From Sedimentisphaerales bacterium (GTDB lineage: Bacteria; Planctomycetota; Phycisphaerae; Sedimentisphaerales; SG8-4), in the NCBI GenBank assembly GCA_016932895.1, contig JAFGCA010000582.1, forward strand, positions 1 through 9,442: a stretch of 9,442 bases of DNA, given 5' to 3'. Positions 1 through 5,692 of the stretch are shown here, in pieces (the stretch's first letter is position 1; every line of letters begins with the position of its first letter). The translations under genes and the position numbers were made by a program. The notes below the pieces were generated by a model. The model was not told the DNA's origin. It searched no databases and saw only the letters and a program-made list of their open reading frames with translations.

Positions 1-372
1 AACCCCGAGTGGTTCGACGTGATCGTCACGGGCAACATGTTCGGCGACATCATCACCGACCTCGGCGCCATCACGCAGGGCGGGATGGGCATCGCGGCCG
101 GCGGCAACATCAATCCCGAGGGCGTCAGCATGTTCGAGCCCATCGGCGGCAGCGCCCCGAAGTATACGGGCCAGGGCGTCATCAATCCGCTGGCGGCCAT
201 CTGCTCGGCCCAGATGATGCTCGATACGCTCGGCGAAACCAAGGCGGCCGAAGCCATCGAGCAGGCCGTGATGTACGTCACCGGCGAGAAGCTCCAATCC
301 CTCGCCGCCGGACGCATGGGCTACTCCACCAGCGAAGTCGGCGATCTCGTCGCCGCAAAGGTCGCGGGATAG
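1..372 (+). CDS. leuB: 3-isopropylmalate dehydrogenase, C-terminal part (5'-truncated by window edge)
   Basis: This is the last 123 codons of a beta-decarboxylating dehydrogenase, read from base 1 without interruption to TAG at 370-372. The family oxidises and decarboxylates (2R,3S)-3-isopropylmalate with NAD+ to 2-oxoisocaproate in cytoplasmic leucine biosynthesis. The segment NMFGDIITDLGA carries the conserved Asp residues that bind the divalent metal and substrate. MFEPIGGSAPKYTGQGVINPLAAI is the NAD-binding loop and following helix of this superfamily. The text matches the MFEP-(I/V)-x-GSAP form typical of LeuB. Isocitrate, homoisocitrate and tartrate dehydrogenases are close relatives, and the substrate-defining N-terminal helix lies outside the window, so LeuB is the most likely member rather than a certain one. 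The GC-rich hairpin about 50 bp downstream probably ends its transcript. The sugar-hydrolase genes that follow are unrelated in function. Confidence 0.85.
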   Translation, partial: NPEWFDVIVTGNMFGDIITDLGAITQGGMGIAAGGNINPEGVSMFEPIGGSAPKYTGQGVINPLAAICSAQMMLDTLGETKAAEAIEQAVMYVTGEKLQSLAAGRMGYSTSEVGDLVAAKVAG

Positions 373-424
373 AACCGTGCGGCGGATCTTTGCCGGGTCC
401 GCGAAGCTTGTTCTCATTGCCAGT

Positions 425-450
425 GCGCCCCGGTCCCGCGACCGGGGCGC
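425..450 (+). terminator. Strong GC-rich hairpin downstream of leuB-type gene
   Basis: A perfect 11-bp inverted repeat (425-435 GCGCCCCGGTC, pairing with 440-450) has a four-base loop, CCGC. It begins 53 bases after the leuB stop codon and lies 77 bases before the next start. No T-tract follows, so it is not a canonical intrinsic terminator. It may end transcription together with Rho or protect a 3' end. The rest of the 373-526 gap shows no gene and no convincing -35/-10 pair for the downstream operon. Confidence 0.5.
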
Positions 451-526
451 GGCATAACACAGCGTATGGGAGAGGATCGGATCGAACGCGAAGGGGGCCT
501 TGCTTCACCGCTAACAGGAGCCAGAC

Positions 527-2191
527 ATGGGCACGTATGCGCAACGATTCACATTGACGATCCTGCTCTTCGTCGCCGTCCTGGGCACAGACGGACAGTG
601 CCGGGATGCGGCCGGACCGATCACTCTGACCAGCTTGCTGGAAGAGATGGTGGACCGCGACGGTTTGGCGCGGTTTCCTCGTCCGCGGTACCGGTCGCTT
701 CAGGCATCGAGCTACAATCGCGCGTCGGTGCACCGGGACAAGCCGGGCTGGTTTGCCGACAGCGACGGGCTTGGCTTCATCCGGACCGAGACGGTCGACG
801 GGAAGACCGAGTGGGTCGTCATGGAACACGACGGGCCCGGGTGCATCACGCGCATCTGGACGCCGTTTTTCTACTACAATTTCAACGAGCGCGTCGGCCC
901 CGACGTCAGAATCTACCTGGACGGAGCGGCCGAACCGGTCATCGAAGAGAGCCTGATCAAGCTCATAACGGCGAAGGGGTTCGCCAAGCCTCCTTTTGCC
1001 GCTTTCACCGCGCGGGCGGGCGATCTGTATCTGCCCCTGCCCTTTGCCAGAAGCTGCAAAGTCACGATGACGGGAAAGCCCTTCTATCACATCATCAACT
1101 ACCGCGCCTACCCGCCGGGGACGGCGGCCGAGTCGTTCAGCATGGCCCGCTACGAAGCGGCGGATGTAGAGAGAATCGGCAAGATGCTCTACGCGGCGCC
1201 CGAAGCGAAAGCGGGCGCATCTGTCACGGTCGCTCCCGGTGACAGTCATGTAGCACCGCTGCCTGCCGGTCCGGCCGCCGTGCGAAACGTCACGATCCGC
1301 CTCACCGCCGACGAACTCAACGCTGCGTTGCGCTCGATCGTTCTGACGATGACCTGCGACGGCGAGCAGACCGTCTGGTGTCCGGTCGGTGATTTCTTCT
1401 GCTGCGCCGACTCGCTGCATCCGCTGCACACGTGGGAGCGCACCGTCACCGCCGACGGAACGATGACGTGCCGCTGGGTCATGCCATACGAAACGTCCGC
1501 CGAGATCAAAGTCCTCAACCTGGGAAAGCAACCGGTGGCGGTAGCCCTGAGCGCGATGGCGCGACGCTGGGACTGGGACGCGCGGTCGATGTACTTCCAC
1601 GCGAACTGGCGGCCGGACGAAATCGTGCCGGGAACGCCCTTTGCGGATTGGAACTTCGTCGACATCCAGGGCCGGGGCGTGTACGTCGGGGACGCCTGGA
1701 CCGTGCTGAACATCGAGGACGGCTGGTGGGGTGAAGGCGACGAGAAGATCTACGTGGACAACGCCTGGAACAAGGGCTTCCCCACGCACTTCGGCACGGG
1801 CACCGAGGACTATTACGGCTGGGCCGGCGGCGTGAATCCCACGCGCGCCGACGAGTTCGACGAGCCCTTCATCGCCAACGTGCGCGTGGGCGGGTTGGGC
1901 CCCGCCGGCCAGACGCGCGGCTACAACATCTGCACGCGCACGCGCAGCCTCGACGCCATCCCGTTTGACCGCCGCCTGCGGTTCGATATCGAAGCGTCCT
2001 TCGGCACGCAGATGCGAAAGCCGTGGGATTTGCTCGGATACTCGGCGGTGACGTTCTGGTACGCGCGGCCCGGCGCGACGTGCAACCGCCCGGCGCAACC
2101 GCAGGCGGTCGCCAGGCCCATCGTGTCCATCCCCCGGCTGCAGAAGGCCGCCGGCGAAATCGAACGCGAGGCAAAGCAAGCCAACCGGTAA
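527..2191 (+). CDS. Exported DUF2961 / GH172-family glycoside hydrolase
   Basis: The 554-residue product belongs to DUF2961, classified as glycoside hydrolase family GH172. Characterised members act on alpha-D-fructofuranosides or D-arabinofuranosides. The start is fixed by AGGAG at 516-520, six bases before ATG. Residues 1-24 form a Sec signal peptide (hydrophobic TLTILLFVAVLG), so the enzyme acts outside the cytoplasm. The family opening LARFPRPRYRSLQASSYNR is at about residues 47-65. It is followed by MEHDGPGCITRIWTP (99-113), a hallmark early strand. The core signature is at residues 402-431: GEGDEKIYVD, then FGTGTEDYYG. E403 or E406 together with E427 lie in the two motifs that hold the catalytic glutamates in this family. 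The fold is known to work as a trimer or multiple of it. The gene is first of three exported hydrolase genes and ends 24 bp before the fucosidase start. Exact substrate (fructofuranose, arabinofuranose or other) cannot be read from sequence. Confidence 0.9.
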   Translation: MGTYAQRFTLTILLFVAVLGTDGQCRDAAGPITLTSLLEEMVDRDGLARFPRPRYRSLQASSYNRASVHRDKPGWFADSDGLGFIRTETVDGKTEWVVMEHDGPGCITRIWTPFFYYNFNERVGPDVRIYLDGAAEPVIEESLIKLITAKGFAKPPFAAFTARAGDLYLPLPFARSCKVTMTGKPFYHIINYRAYPPGTAAESFSMARYEAADVERIGKMLYAAPEAKAGASVTVAPGDSHVAPLPAGPAAVRNVTIRLTADELNAALRSIVLTMTCDGEQTVWCPVGDFFCCADSLHPLHTWERTVTADGTMTCRWVMPYETSAEIKVLNLGKQPVAVALSAMARRWDWDARSMYFHANWRPDEIVPGTPFADWNFVDIQGRGVYVGDAWTVLNIEDGWWGEGDEKIYVDNAWNKGFPTHFGTGTEDYYGWAGGVNPTRADEFDEPFIANVRVGGLGPAGQTRGYNICTRTRSLDAIPFDRRLRFDIEASFGTQMRKPWDLLGYSAVTFWYARPGATCNRPAQPQAVARPIVSIPRLQKAAGEIEREAKQANR

Positions 2192-2205
2192 GTATCATAG
2201 ACCAT

Positions 2206-2209
2206 GGAG
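2206..2209 (+). promoter_or_regulatory. Ribosome binding site that decides the fucosidase start
   Basis: GGAG at 2206-2209 lies six bases before ATG at 2216. It overlaps the first in-frame ATG (2204), which itself has no good Shine-Dalgarno sequence. This favours translation from 2216, with 2213 and 2204 as alternatives. Confidence 0.55.
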
Positions 2210-2215
2210 CACATG

Positions 2216-3676
2216 ATGCCTCAGACGACCACCTCATCTGGCAAAACCGTTCTTGTCCTCATGTTGCTTGTCTCAGGATTGGGGGCCGGGGCCCGCGCCG
2301 AAGAAACGGATTTTCCGTTGCCCAACGCGAGGCAGCTTGCCTGGCAGGAAGCGGAATTGGGCGTGGTGTTTCACTACGACCTGCATGTCTTCGACGGTAA
2401 GAAATACGGACAGGGCGGCAATCGCATCACGCCGATGCCCGATTACAACATCTTCAATCCGCAGCGCCTCGACACCGACCAATGGATCCGTGCGGCGAGA
2501 GACTCCGGGGCGCGGTTTGCCATCCTGACGGCGACACACGAAACGGGCTTTGCCCTCTATCAGTCCGACGTCAATCCGTATTGCCTCAAGGCGGTCAAGT
2601 GGCGTGACGGCAAAGGCGACGTCGTCCGCGAGTTCGTCGATTCCTGCCGCAAGTACGGTCTCAAGCCGGGCATCTACGTGGGGATTCGCTGGAACTCGTT
2701 CTTCGGCGTGCACGATTTCCAGGTCAACGGCGAAGGGAAGATCCGCGACAATCGCCAAGCCTATTACCGCAGGATGTGCGAGGGCATGGTCCGCGAGCTC
2801 TGCACCCGTTACGGCGAACTGTTCGAGATCTGGTTCGACGGCGGCGCCAGCCATCCCGACAAGGGCGCTCCCGACGTCCTGCCGATCGTCAAGCAGCACC
2901 AACCCAACTCCCTCTTCTACCATAACGAACAATTAGCCGAGGCCCGCTGGGGCGGCTCCGAATCGGGAACAGTCCCCTACCCGTGCTGGGCAACGTTCCC
3001 CAATTCCTACTCGCACGGCAGTGACAGCCCGGGCGAGCACCTCAGATTGCTTCGGACAGGCGACCCCAACGGCGCCTACTGGATGCCGGCGATGTCGGAC
3101 GCGCCGCTGCGCGGCTACCACGGCCGGCACGAGTGGTTCTGGGAGCCGGGCGATGAGGAGCACATCTATCGGCTGGAGCAGCTCGTGCAGATGTACTACC
3201 GTTCCGTGGGGCGTAATTCGACGTTGATTCTCGGCTTGACGCCCGATCCCAACGGCCTGATGCCGGCGCCCGATGCGGCGCGTCTCAAGGAGTTTGGCGC
3301 TGAAATCCACCGGCGCTTCAGCAAGCCAATCGCCATAGCCAATAACGTAGGATGGGCTTCAGCCCATGCTGAAAGAAACAGAGAGGCCGTGGGACCGCAT
3401 GGGCTAAAGCCCATCCTGCTCCTGGACCTCAAACGACCCACACAGATCAATCACGCCGTCCTCATGGAGGACATCACGAAGGGAGAAAGAGTCCGAGCCT
3501 ACGTGCTCGAAGGCCTCTGCGACGGAACCTGGATCGGACTGGCCGAAGGCAGTTGCATCGGTCACAAGCGCATCGAGCCATTCGACGACGCGACGGTAAC
3601 GAAGGTCCGGCTCAAGATCACAAAGGCCGTCGCCAGACCCCTCATTCGGAACCTATCGGTCTTCTGCGTCCGATGA
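2216..3676 (+). CDS. Exported GH29 alpha-L-fucosidase
   Basis: The product (486 residues from ATG 2216, or 490 from 2204) is a GH29 retaining alpha-L-fucosidase that removes terminal L-fucose from glycans. From 2216 the N-terminus is a signal peptide: MPQTTTSSGKT, then VLVLMLLVSGLG, with likely cleavage after GARA. Catalytic-domain marks are ELGVVFHYD near the start, ATHETGFALY (the substrate-binding His), the YGLKPGIYVG strand, and EIWFDGG, in which the Asp (codon 2837-2839) is the expected nucleophile. YYRSVGRNSTLILGLTPDPNGLM closes the barrel. The general acid/base is not clear; a Glu in RWGGSESG is one candidate. After about residue 400 comes a beta-sandwich-like stretch (LDLKRPTQINHAVLMEDITKGERVRAYVLEG) like the C-terminal domain of bacterial GH29 enzymes. 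Residues 382-405 (numbered from 2204) are encoded by an inserted palindromic repeat and replace the usual short linker. The gene sits between the GH172 gene and the propeller gene, all co-directional. Confidence 0.93.
   Translation: MPQTTTSSGKTVLVLMLLVSGLGAGARAEETDFPLPNARQLAWQEAELGVVFHYDLHVFDGKKYGQGGNRITPMPDYNIFNPQRLDTDQWIRAARDSGARFAILTATHETGFALYQSDVNPYCLKAVKWRDGKGDVVREFVDSCRKYGLKPGIYVGIRWNSFFGVHDFQVNGEGKIRDNRQAYYRRMCEGMVRELCTRYGELFEIWFDGGASHPDKGAPDVLPIVKQHQPNSLFYHNEQLAEARWGGSESGTVPYPCWATFPNSYSHGSDSPGEHLRLLRTGDPNGAYWMPAMSDAPLRGYHGRHEWFWEPGDEEHIYRLEQLVQMYYRSVGRNSTLILGLTPDPNGLMPAPDAARLKEFGAEIHRRFSKPIAIANNVGWASAHAERNREAVGPHGLKPILLLDLKRPTQINHAVLMEDITKGERVRAYVLEGLCDGTWIGLAEGSCIGHKRIEPFDDATVTKVRLKITKAVARPLIRNLSVFCVR
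3349..3417. repeat. REP-like double palindrome (MITE-like) inside the fucosidase gene
   Basis: Two 21-base arms (3349-3369 and 3397-3417) are inverted copies of each other with one mismatch (20/21), separated by 27 bases. Each arm is itself a hairpin with core ATGGGCTTCAGCCCAT (ATGGGCTTTAGCCCAT in the other arm, read on the minus strand). The whole 69-bp unit is exactly 23 codons long with no in-frame stop, so the host reading frame is kept. It encodes roughly VGWASAHAERN...GLKPIL. Paired hairpins of this GGGCTTTAGCCC type resemble dispersed REP/BIME elements mobilised by RAYT transposases. No second copy is seen in this window and no clear target duplication flanks it. Confidence 0.75.
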
Positions 3677-3693
3677 CCGTCGGCGTACGACGG
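3677..3693 (+). other. Small intergenic hairpin between fucosidase and propeller genes
   Basis: CCGTCG (3677-3682) pairs perfectly with CGACGG (3688-3693) across a five-base loop, starting directly after the fucosidase stop codon. With no T-tract and a good ribosome binding site only five bases further on, it is more likely an RNA-stability or processing element than a terminator. Its function is unproven. Confidence 0.3.
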
Positions 3694-3711
3694 ACCCGGA
3701 GGCGTTATACG

Positions 3712-4734
3712 ATGAAAACCTCTTTGTCGATTGTCATGGTATCGCTCATCTGCTGCCCTGCCGGCGGCACCGAGAGCTTCGCGGCTCATTGGGAATTCGT
3801 GGGAGTGGCGGTCTCGGAACCCGACTATCACGTCTGGGGATCGTCCCCCATCCTCGGTCCCGAAGGGAAGGTGCATCTCTTCGTCGCCCGCTGGCCCCGG
3901 CAGTACCACGTCGATCCGGGGTGGCGCTCGCACAGCGAGATCGCCCATTACGTGGCGGACGGGCCGGAAGGACCGTTCCGGTTTTGCGAGGTGGCCTTGG
4001 CCGGGACGGGCCGGGACACGTGGGACAAATACGGCGCGCACAACCCGGCCATTCACAAGGTGGGGGACCGCTACGTCCTGCTCTACATTGCCAACGACGA
4101 TCCGCGCCGACCCGCCCATCCGGCGAACCAGCGTATCGGCATGGCGCTGGCAACCAGCTTGCACGGGCCGTGGCGCAAAGCGGGCACGGACGGGATGATC
4201 CTGGCGCCGCCGGCAGATCCGAAGTACTGGAACTACAGGGCAAGCAACGGCGTCAACAACCCGGCCTTTCTGCAACACCCCGATGGGGGATTCTTCCTCT
4301 ACTTCAAGAGCCAGGGCGGGAAGATGGGACTGGCCGTCGCGCAACATCTCGAAGGGCCCTACGTCCAGTTGCCCTTCCCGGTGACACGGAACGAGCGCGC
4401 CGTCGAAGACGGATACGCGTTCATCATGGACGGCAAGTTCCGCCTCCTGACGACGGACAATCACAGCCTGCTCAAGGCCGGCGGCGGCATTCTGTGGACC
4501 TCCGACGACGGAATTCACTTCGACCGCGCCGAGCCCGGATTCGATCTGATCGAAACCTACGTGGGCAAAGACAAGCTCAAGAACGCCGTGCGACACTACG
4601 GCGGCAAAATCAAGTTCGAGCGGCCCCAGGTCCTGCTCATCGACGGCAAGCCCAAATATCTGTACGCCCCCTCAGGCTACAATATCTTCGGCGGATCGAG
4701 CACGGTCAGCTACGTCCTCCGCTTTGGCGAATGA
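3712..4734 (+). CDS. Exported GH43-like five-bladed beta-propeller glycoside hydrolase family protein
   Basis: The 340-residue product starts at ATG 3712, preceded by GGAGG at 3698-3702 (nine-base spacer). The open frame extends further upstream into the fucosidase gene, but that part has no signal sequence. Residues 1-24 look like a Sec signal peptide with cleavage near SFA-AHW. The body shows repeated blade motifs of the GH43/GH32-like propeller superfamily: VWGSSPILGPEGKVHLFVARW (42-61), DKYGAHNPAIHKVGDRYVLLY (105-125), NNPAFLQHPDGGFFLYFKS (182-200), and VEDGYAFIMDGKFRLLTTDN (231-250). It ends with PQVLLIDGKPKYLYAP near the C-terminus. RIGMALATSLHGPW is the typical blade-ending phrase of such proteins. 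The Asp/Asp/Glu triad of clan GH-F cannot be assigned with confidence, so the substrate and even activity are open. Proteins of this type often neighbour fucosidases and sulfatases in planctomycetes. It is the last gene of the three-hydrolase set and is followed by a terminator. Confidence 0.75.
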   Translation: MKTSLSIVMVSLICCPAGGTESFAAHWEFVGVAVSEPDYHVWGSSPILGPEGKVHLFVARWPRQYHVDPGWRSHSEIAHYVADGPEGPFRFCEVALAGTGRDTWDKYGAHNPAIHKVGDRYVLLYIANDDPRRPAHPANQRIGMALATSLHGPWRKAGTDGMILAPPADPKYWNYRASNGVNNPAFLQHPDGGFFLYFKSQGGKMGLAVAQHLEGPYVQLPFPVTRNERAVEDGYAFIMDGKFRLLTTDNHSLLKAGGGILWTSDDGIHFDRAEPGFDLIETYVGKDKLKNAVRHYGGKIKFERPQVLLIDGKPKYLYAPSGYNIFGGSSTVSYVLRFGE

Positions 4735-4823
4735 ACGCGTTCGACCAGCAGGGGAGCCTCGGGCGAAACAGGCCGTCGCGACGCAAATCGTGTCTGTGCA
4801 GTCTTTCGGGCACCATTCTTTTG

Positions 4824-4856
4824 GACCCTGGACAGCTACGGGTGCCAGGGTCTTTT
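4824..4856 (+). terminator. Intrinsic terminator of the glycoside-hydrolase operon
   Basis: GACCCTGG (4824-4831) pairs with CCAGGGTC (4845-4852), extended by a G-T pair, across a 13-base loop, and the stem runs directly into TTTT. It lies 90 bp after the propeller stop and before the next promoter, so it separates the hydrolase transcript from the PEP-CTERM gene. Confidence 0.75.
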
Positions 4857-4885
4857 CACACACACCACAAATCTACGTTCGGGGG

Positions 4886-4914
4886 TTGACCGGAAAGGCA
4901 GGATTTGGTATAAA
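4886..4914 (+). promoter_or_regulatory. Near-consensus housekeeping-type promoter for the PEP-CTERM gene
   Basis: TTGACC (4886-4891) and TATAAA (4909-4914) are separated by exactly 17 bp, close to the ideal sigma-70-type promoter. The predicted transcript start near 4921 leaves a leader of about 35 bases, with AGGAGG at 4944-4949 seven bases before ATG 4957. This indicates independent and probably strong expression of the downstream gene. Confidence 0.7.
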
Positions 4915-4956
4915 CGGTAAGATATAGTAGATGGTCTTTGCCGAGGAGGACGGTCC

Positions 4957-5583
4957 ATGCTTCGTACAATCCCTACTGCAGTTGCCCTCATAGCGTGTTT
5001 TTGTGTGGCCCCGGCGTTTGCGCAGCCGGACCCCTTCGTGAGTCTGACGCTGAATCCTGTCAGTCAGACGGTGGGTCTGGGCGAAACGGCCGATGTTGTC
5101 ATTGGCATATCCGGACTGGGCGACTTCACCCCTCCGGCCCTGGGAGCGTTCAATCTCGGCCTCGGCTTTGACCCGGCCATTCTTAGCCTCAACACGGTTG
5201 TCTTCGGCGATCAGGTTGCCGGGATCGACCATCTGGCACCGGGTGGACCTGGAGGCTCGATCACGGATTTCGGCCTCTCCACTCCCGACACTCTGGTCAT
5301 GTACGAAATCTCGCTGGAGTCGGTCCCAGACCTGGTGGCCCTCCAGCCGGGCGCATTCGATCTGGCCACTGTGACCTTCAACACCGTTGGGCCGGGGACC
5401 AGCCCGCTGCTCCTCGGAAGCATCGTACTGAGCGATGAATGGGGCAATCCGTTGTGGCCGAACCAGTTGTTCGTCCCCGCTGAGATTACCGTCACATCCT
5501 GCGTCCCGGCCCCGGGGGCGCTGCTGCTGGGGATCGCCGGAGTCGGGTTCTTCGCGCGGTGGCGCAAAAACCACCTTGTGTAA
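4957..5583 (+). CDS. Secreted cohesin-like protein with PEP-CTERM-type sorting tail
   Basis: The 208-residue product starts at ATG 4957 behind a full AGGAGG. Residues 1-22 are a Sec signal peptide ending AFA-QPD. The central region (about 27-180) is beta-rich. VGLGETADVVIGISGLGDF, followed by LGAFNLGLGFDPAILSLNTVVFGD, follows the pattern of cohesin-type domains, in which a hydrophobic strand, a L.F.L.FDP segment and a later strand recur; no dockerin is seen here. The C-terminus is a sorting tail: VPAPGA at 183-188, a hydrophobic stretch LLLGIAGVGFFA to 200, and basic RWRK at 201-204. This is the variant of PEP-CTERM common in planctomycetes, recognised by an exosortase/archaeosortase-type enzyme encoded elsewhere. 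The protein is likely processed and retained at the cell surface or released to the matrix. Its ligand is unknown. It is transcribed alone and converges on the minus-strand operon. Confidence 0.8.
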   Translation: MLRTIPTAVALIACFCVAPAFAQPDPFVSLTLNPVSQTVGLGETADVVIGISGLGDFTPPALGAFNLGLGFDPAILSLNTVVFGDQVAGIDHLAPGGPGGSITDFGLSTPDTLVMYEISLESVPDLVALQPGAFDLATVTFNTVGPGTSPLLLGSIVLSDEWGNPLWPNQLFVPAEITVTSCVPAPGALLLGIAGVGFFARWRKNHLV

Positions 5584-5597
5584 CGAGCTACCATCAA

Positions 5598-5613
5598 CAA
5601 GGCCTGCGCCTTG
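5598..5613. terminator. Possible weak hairpin in the convergent gap
   Basis: CAAGGC (5598-5603) pairs with GCCTTG (5608-5613) across a four-base loop, 14 bp after the PEP-CTERM stop codon. No T-tract follows on either strand. It is the only clear hairpin in the 109-bp gap between the convergent genes, so it may help end one or both transcripts. Confidence 0.3.
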
Positions 5614-5692
5614 CTGCTACCACTTGGATACGTCTGCTGTGCGTCGACCGTTGGTTCGAAGCATGTGACCAATGCAGACAATGTACGGGCCC

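Noticed and set aside
278..2179. Long minus-strand open frame (633 codons) opposite the GH172 gene
   Set aside because: It is an antisense shadow of a high-GC gene: Arg/Val/Gly-rich, with no recognisable domain, and it overlaps a clear DUF2961 protein plus the end of leuB.
3196..3450. Small minus-strand frame containing AWAEAHPT
   Set aside because: The peptide is a translation of the palindromic repeat. Such fragments are often annotated as hypothetical proteins but reflect the repeat, not a gene.
3553..3711. Extended N-terminus of the propeller gene reaching into the fucosidase gene
   Set aside because: The extra residues are basic and lack a signal sequence. ATG 3712 has GGAGG upstream and begins a proper signal peptide.
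3562..4596. Minus-strand open frame (344 codons) opposite the propeller gene
   Set aside because: There is no domain or ribosome binding site, and it mirrors the codon pattern of the well-supported plus-strand gene.
5584..5692. Possible small RNA or gene between the convergent genes
   Set aside because: The gap is 109 bp with one weak hairpin and no promoter or coding signal, so it is ordinary convergent spacer.
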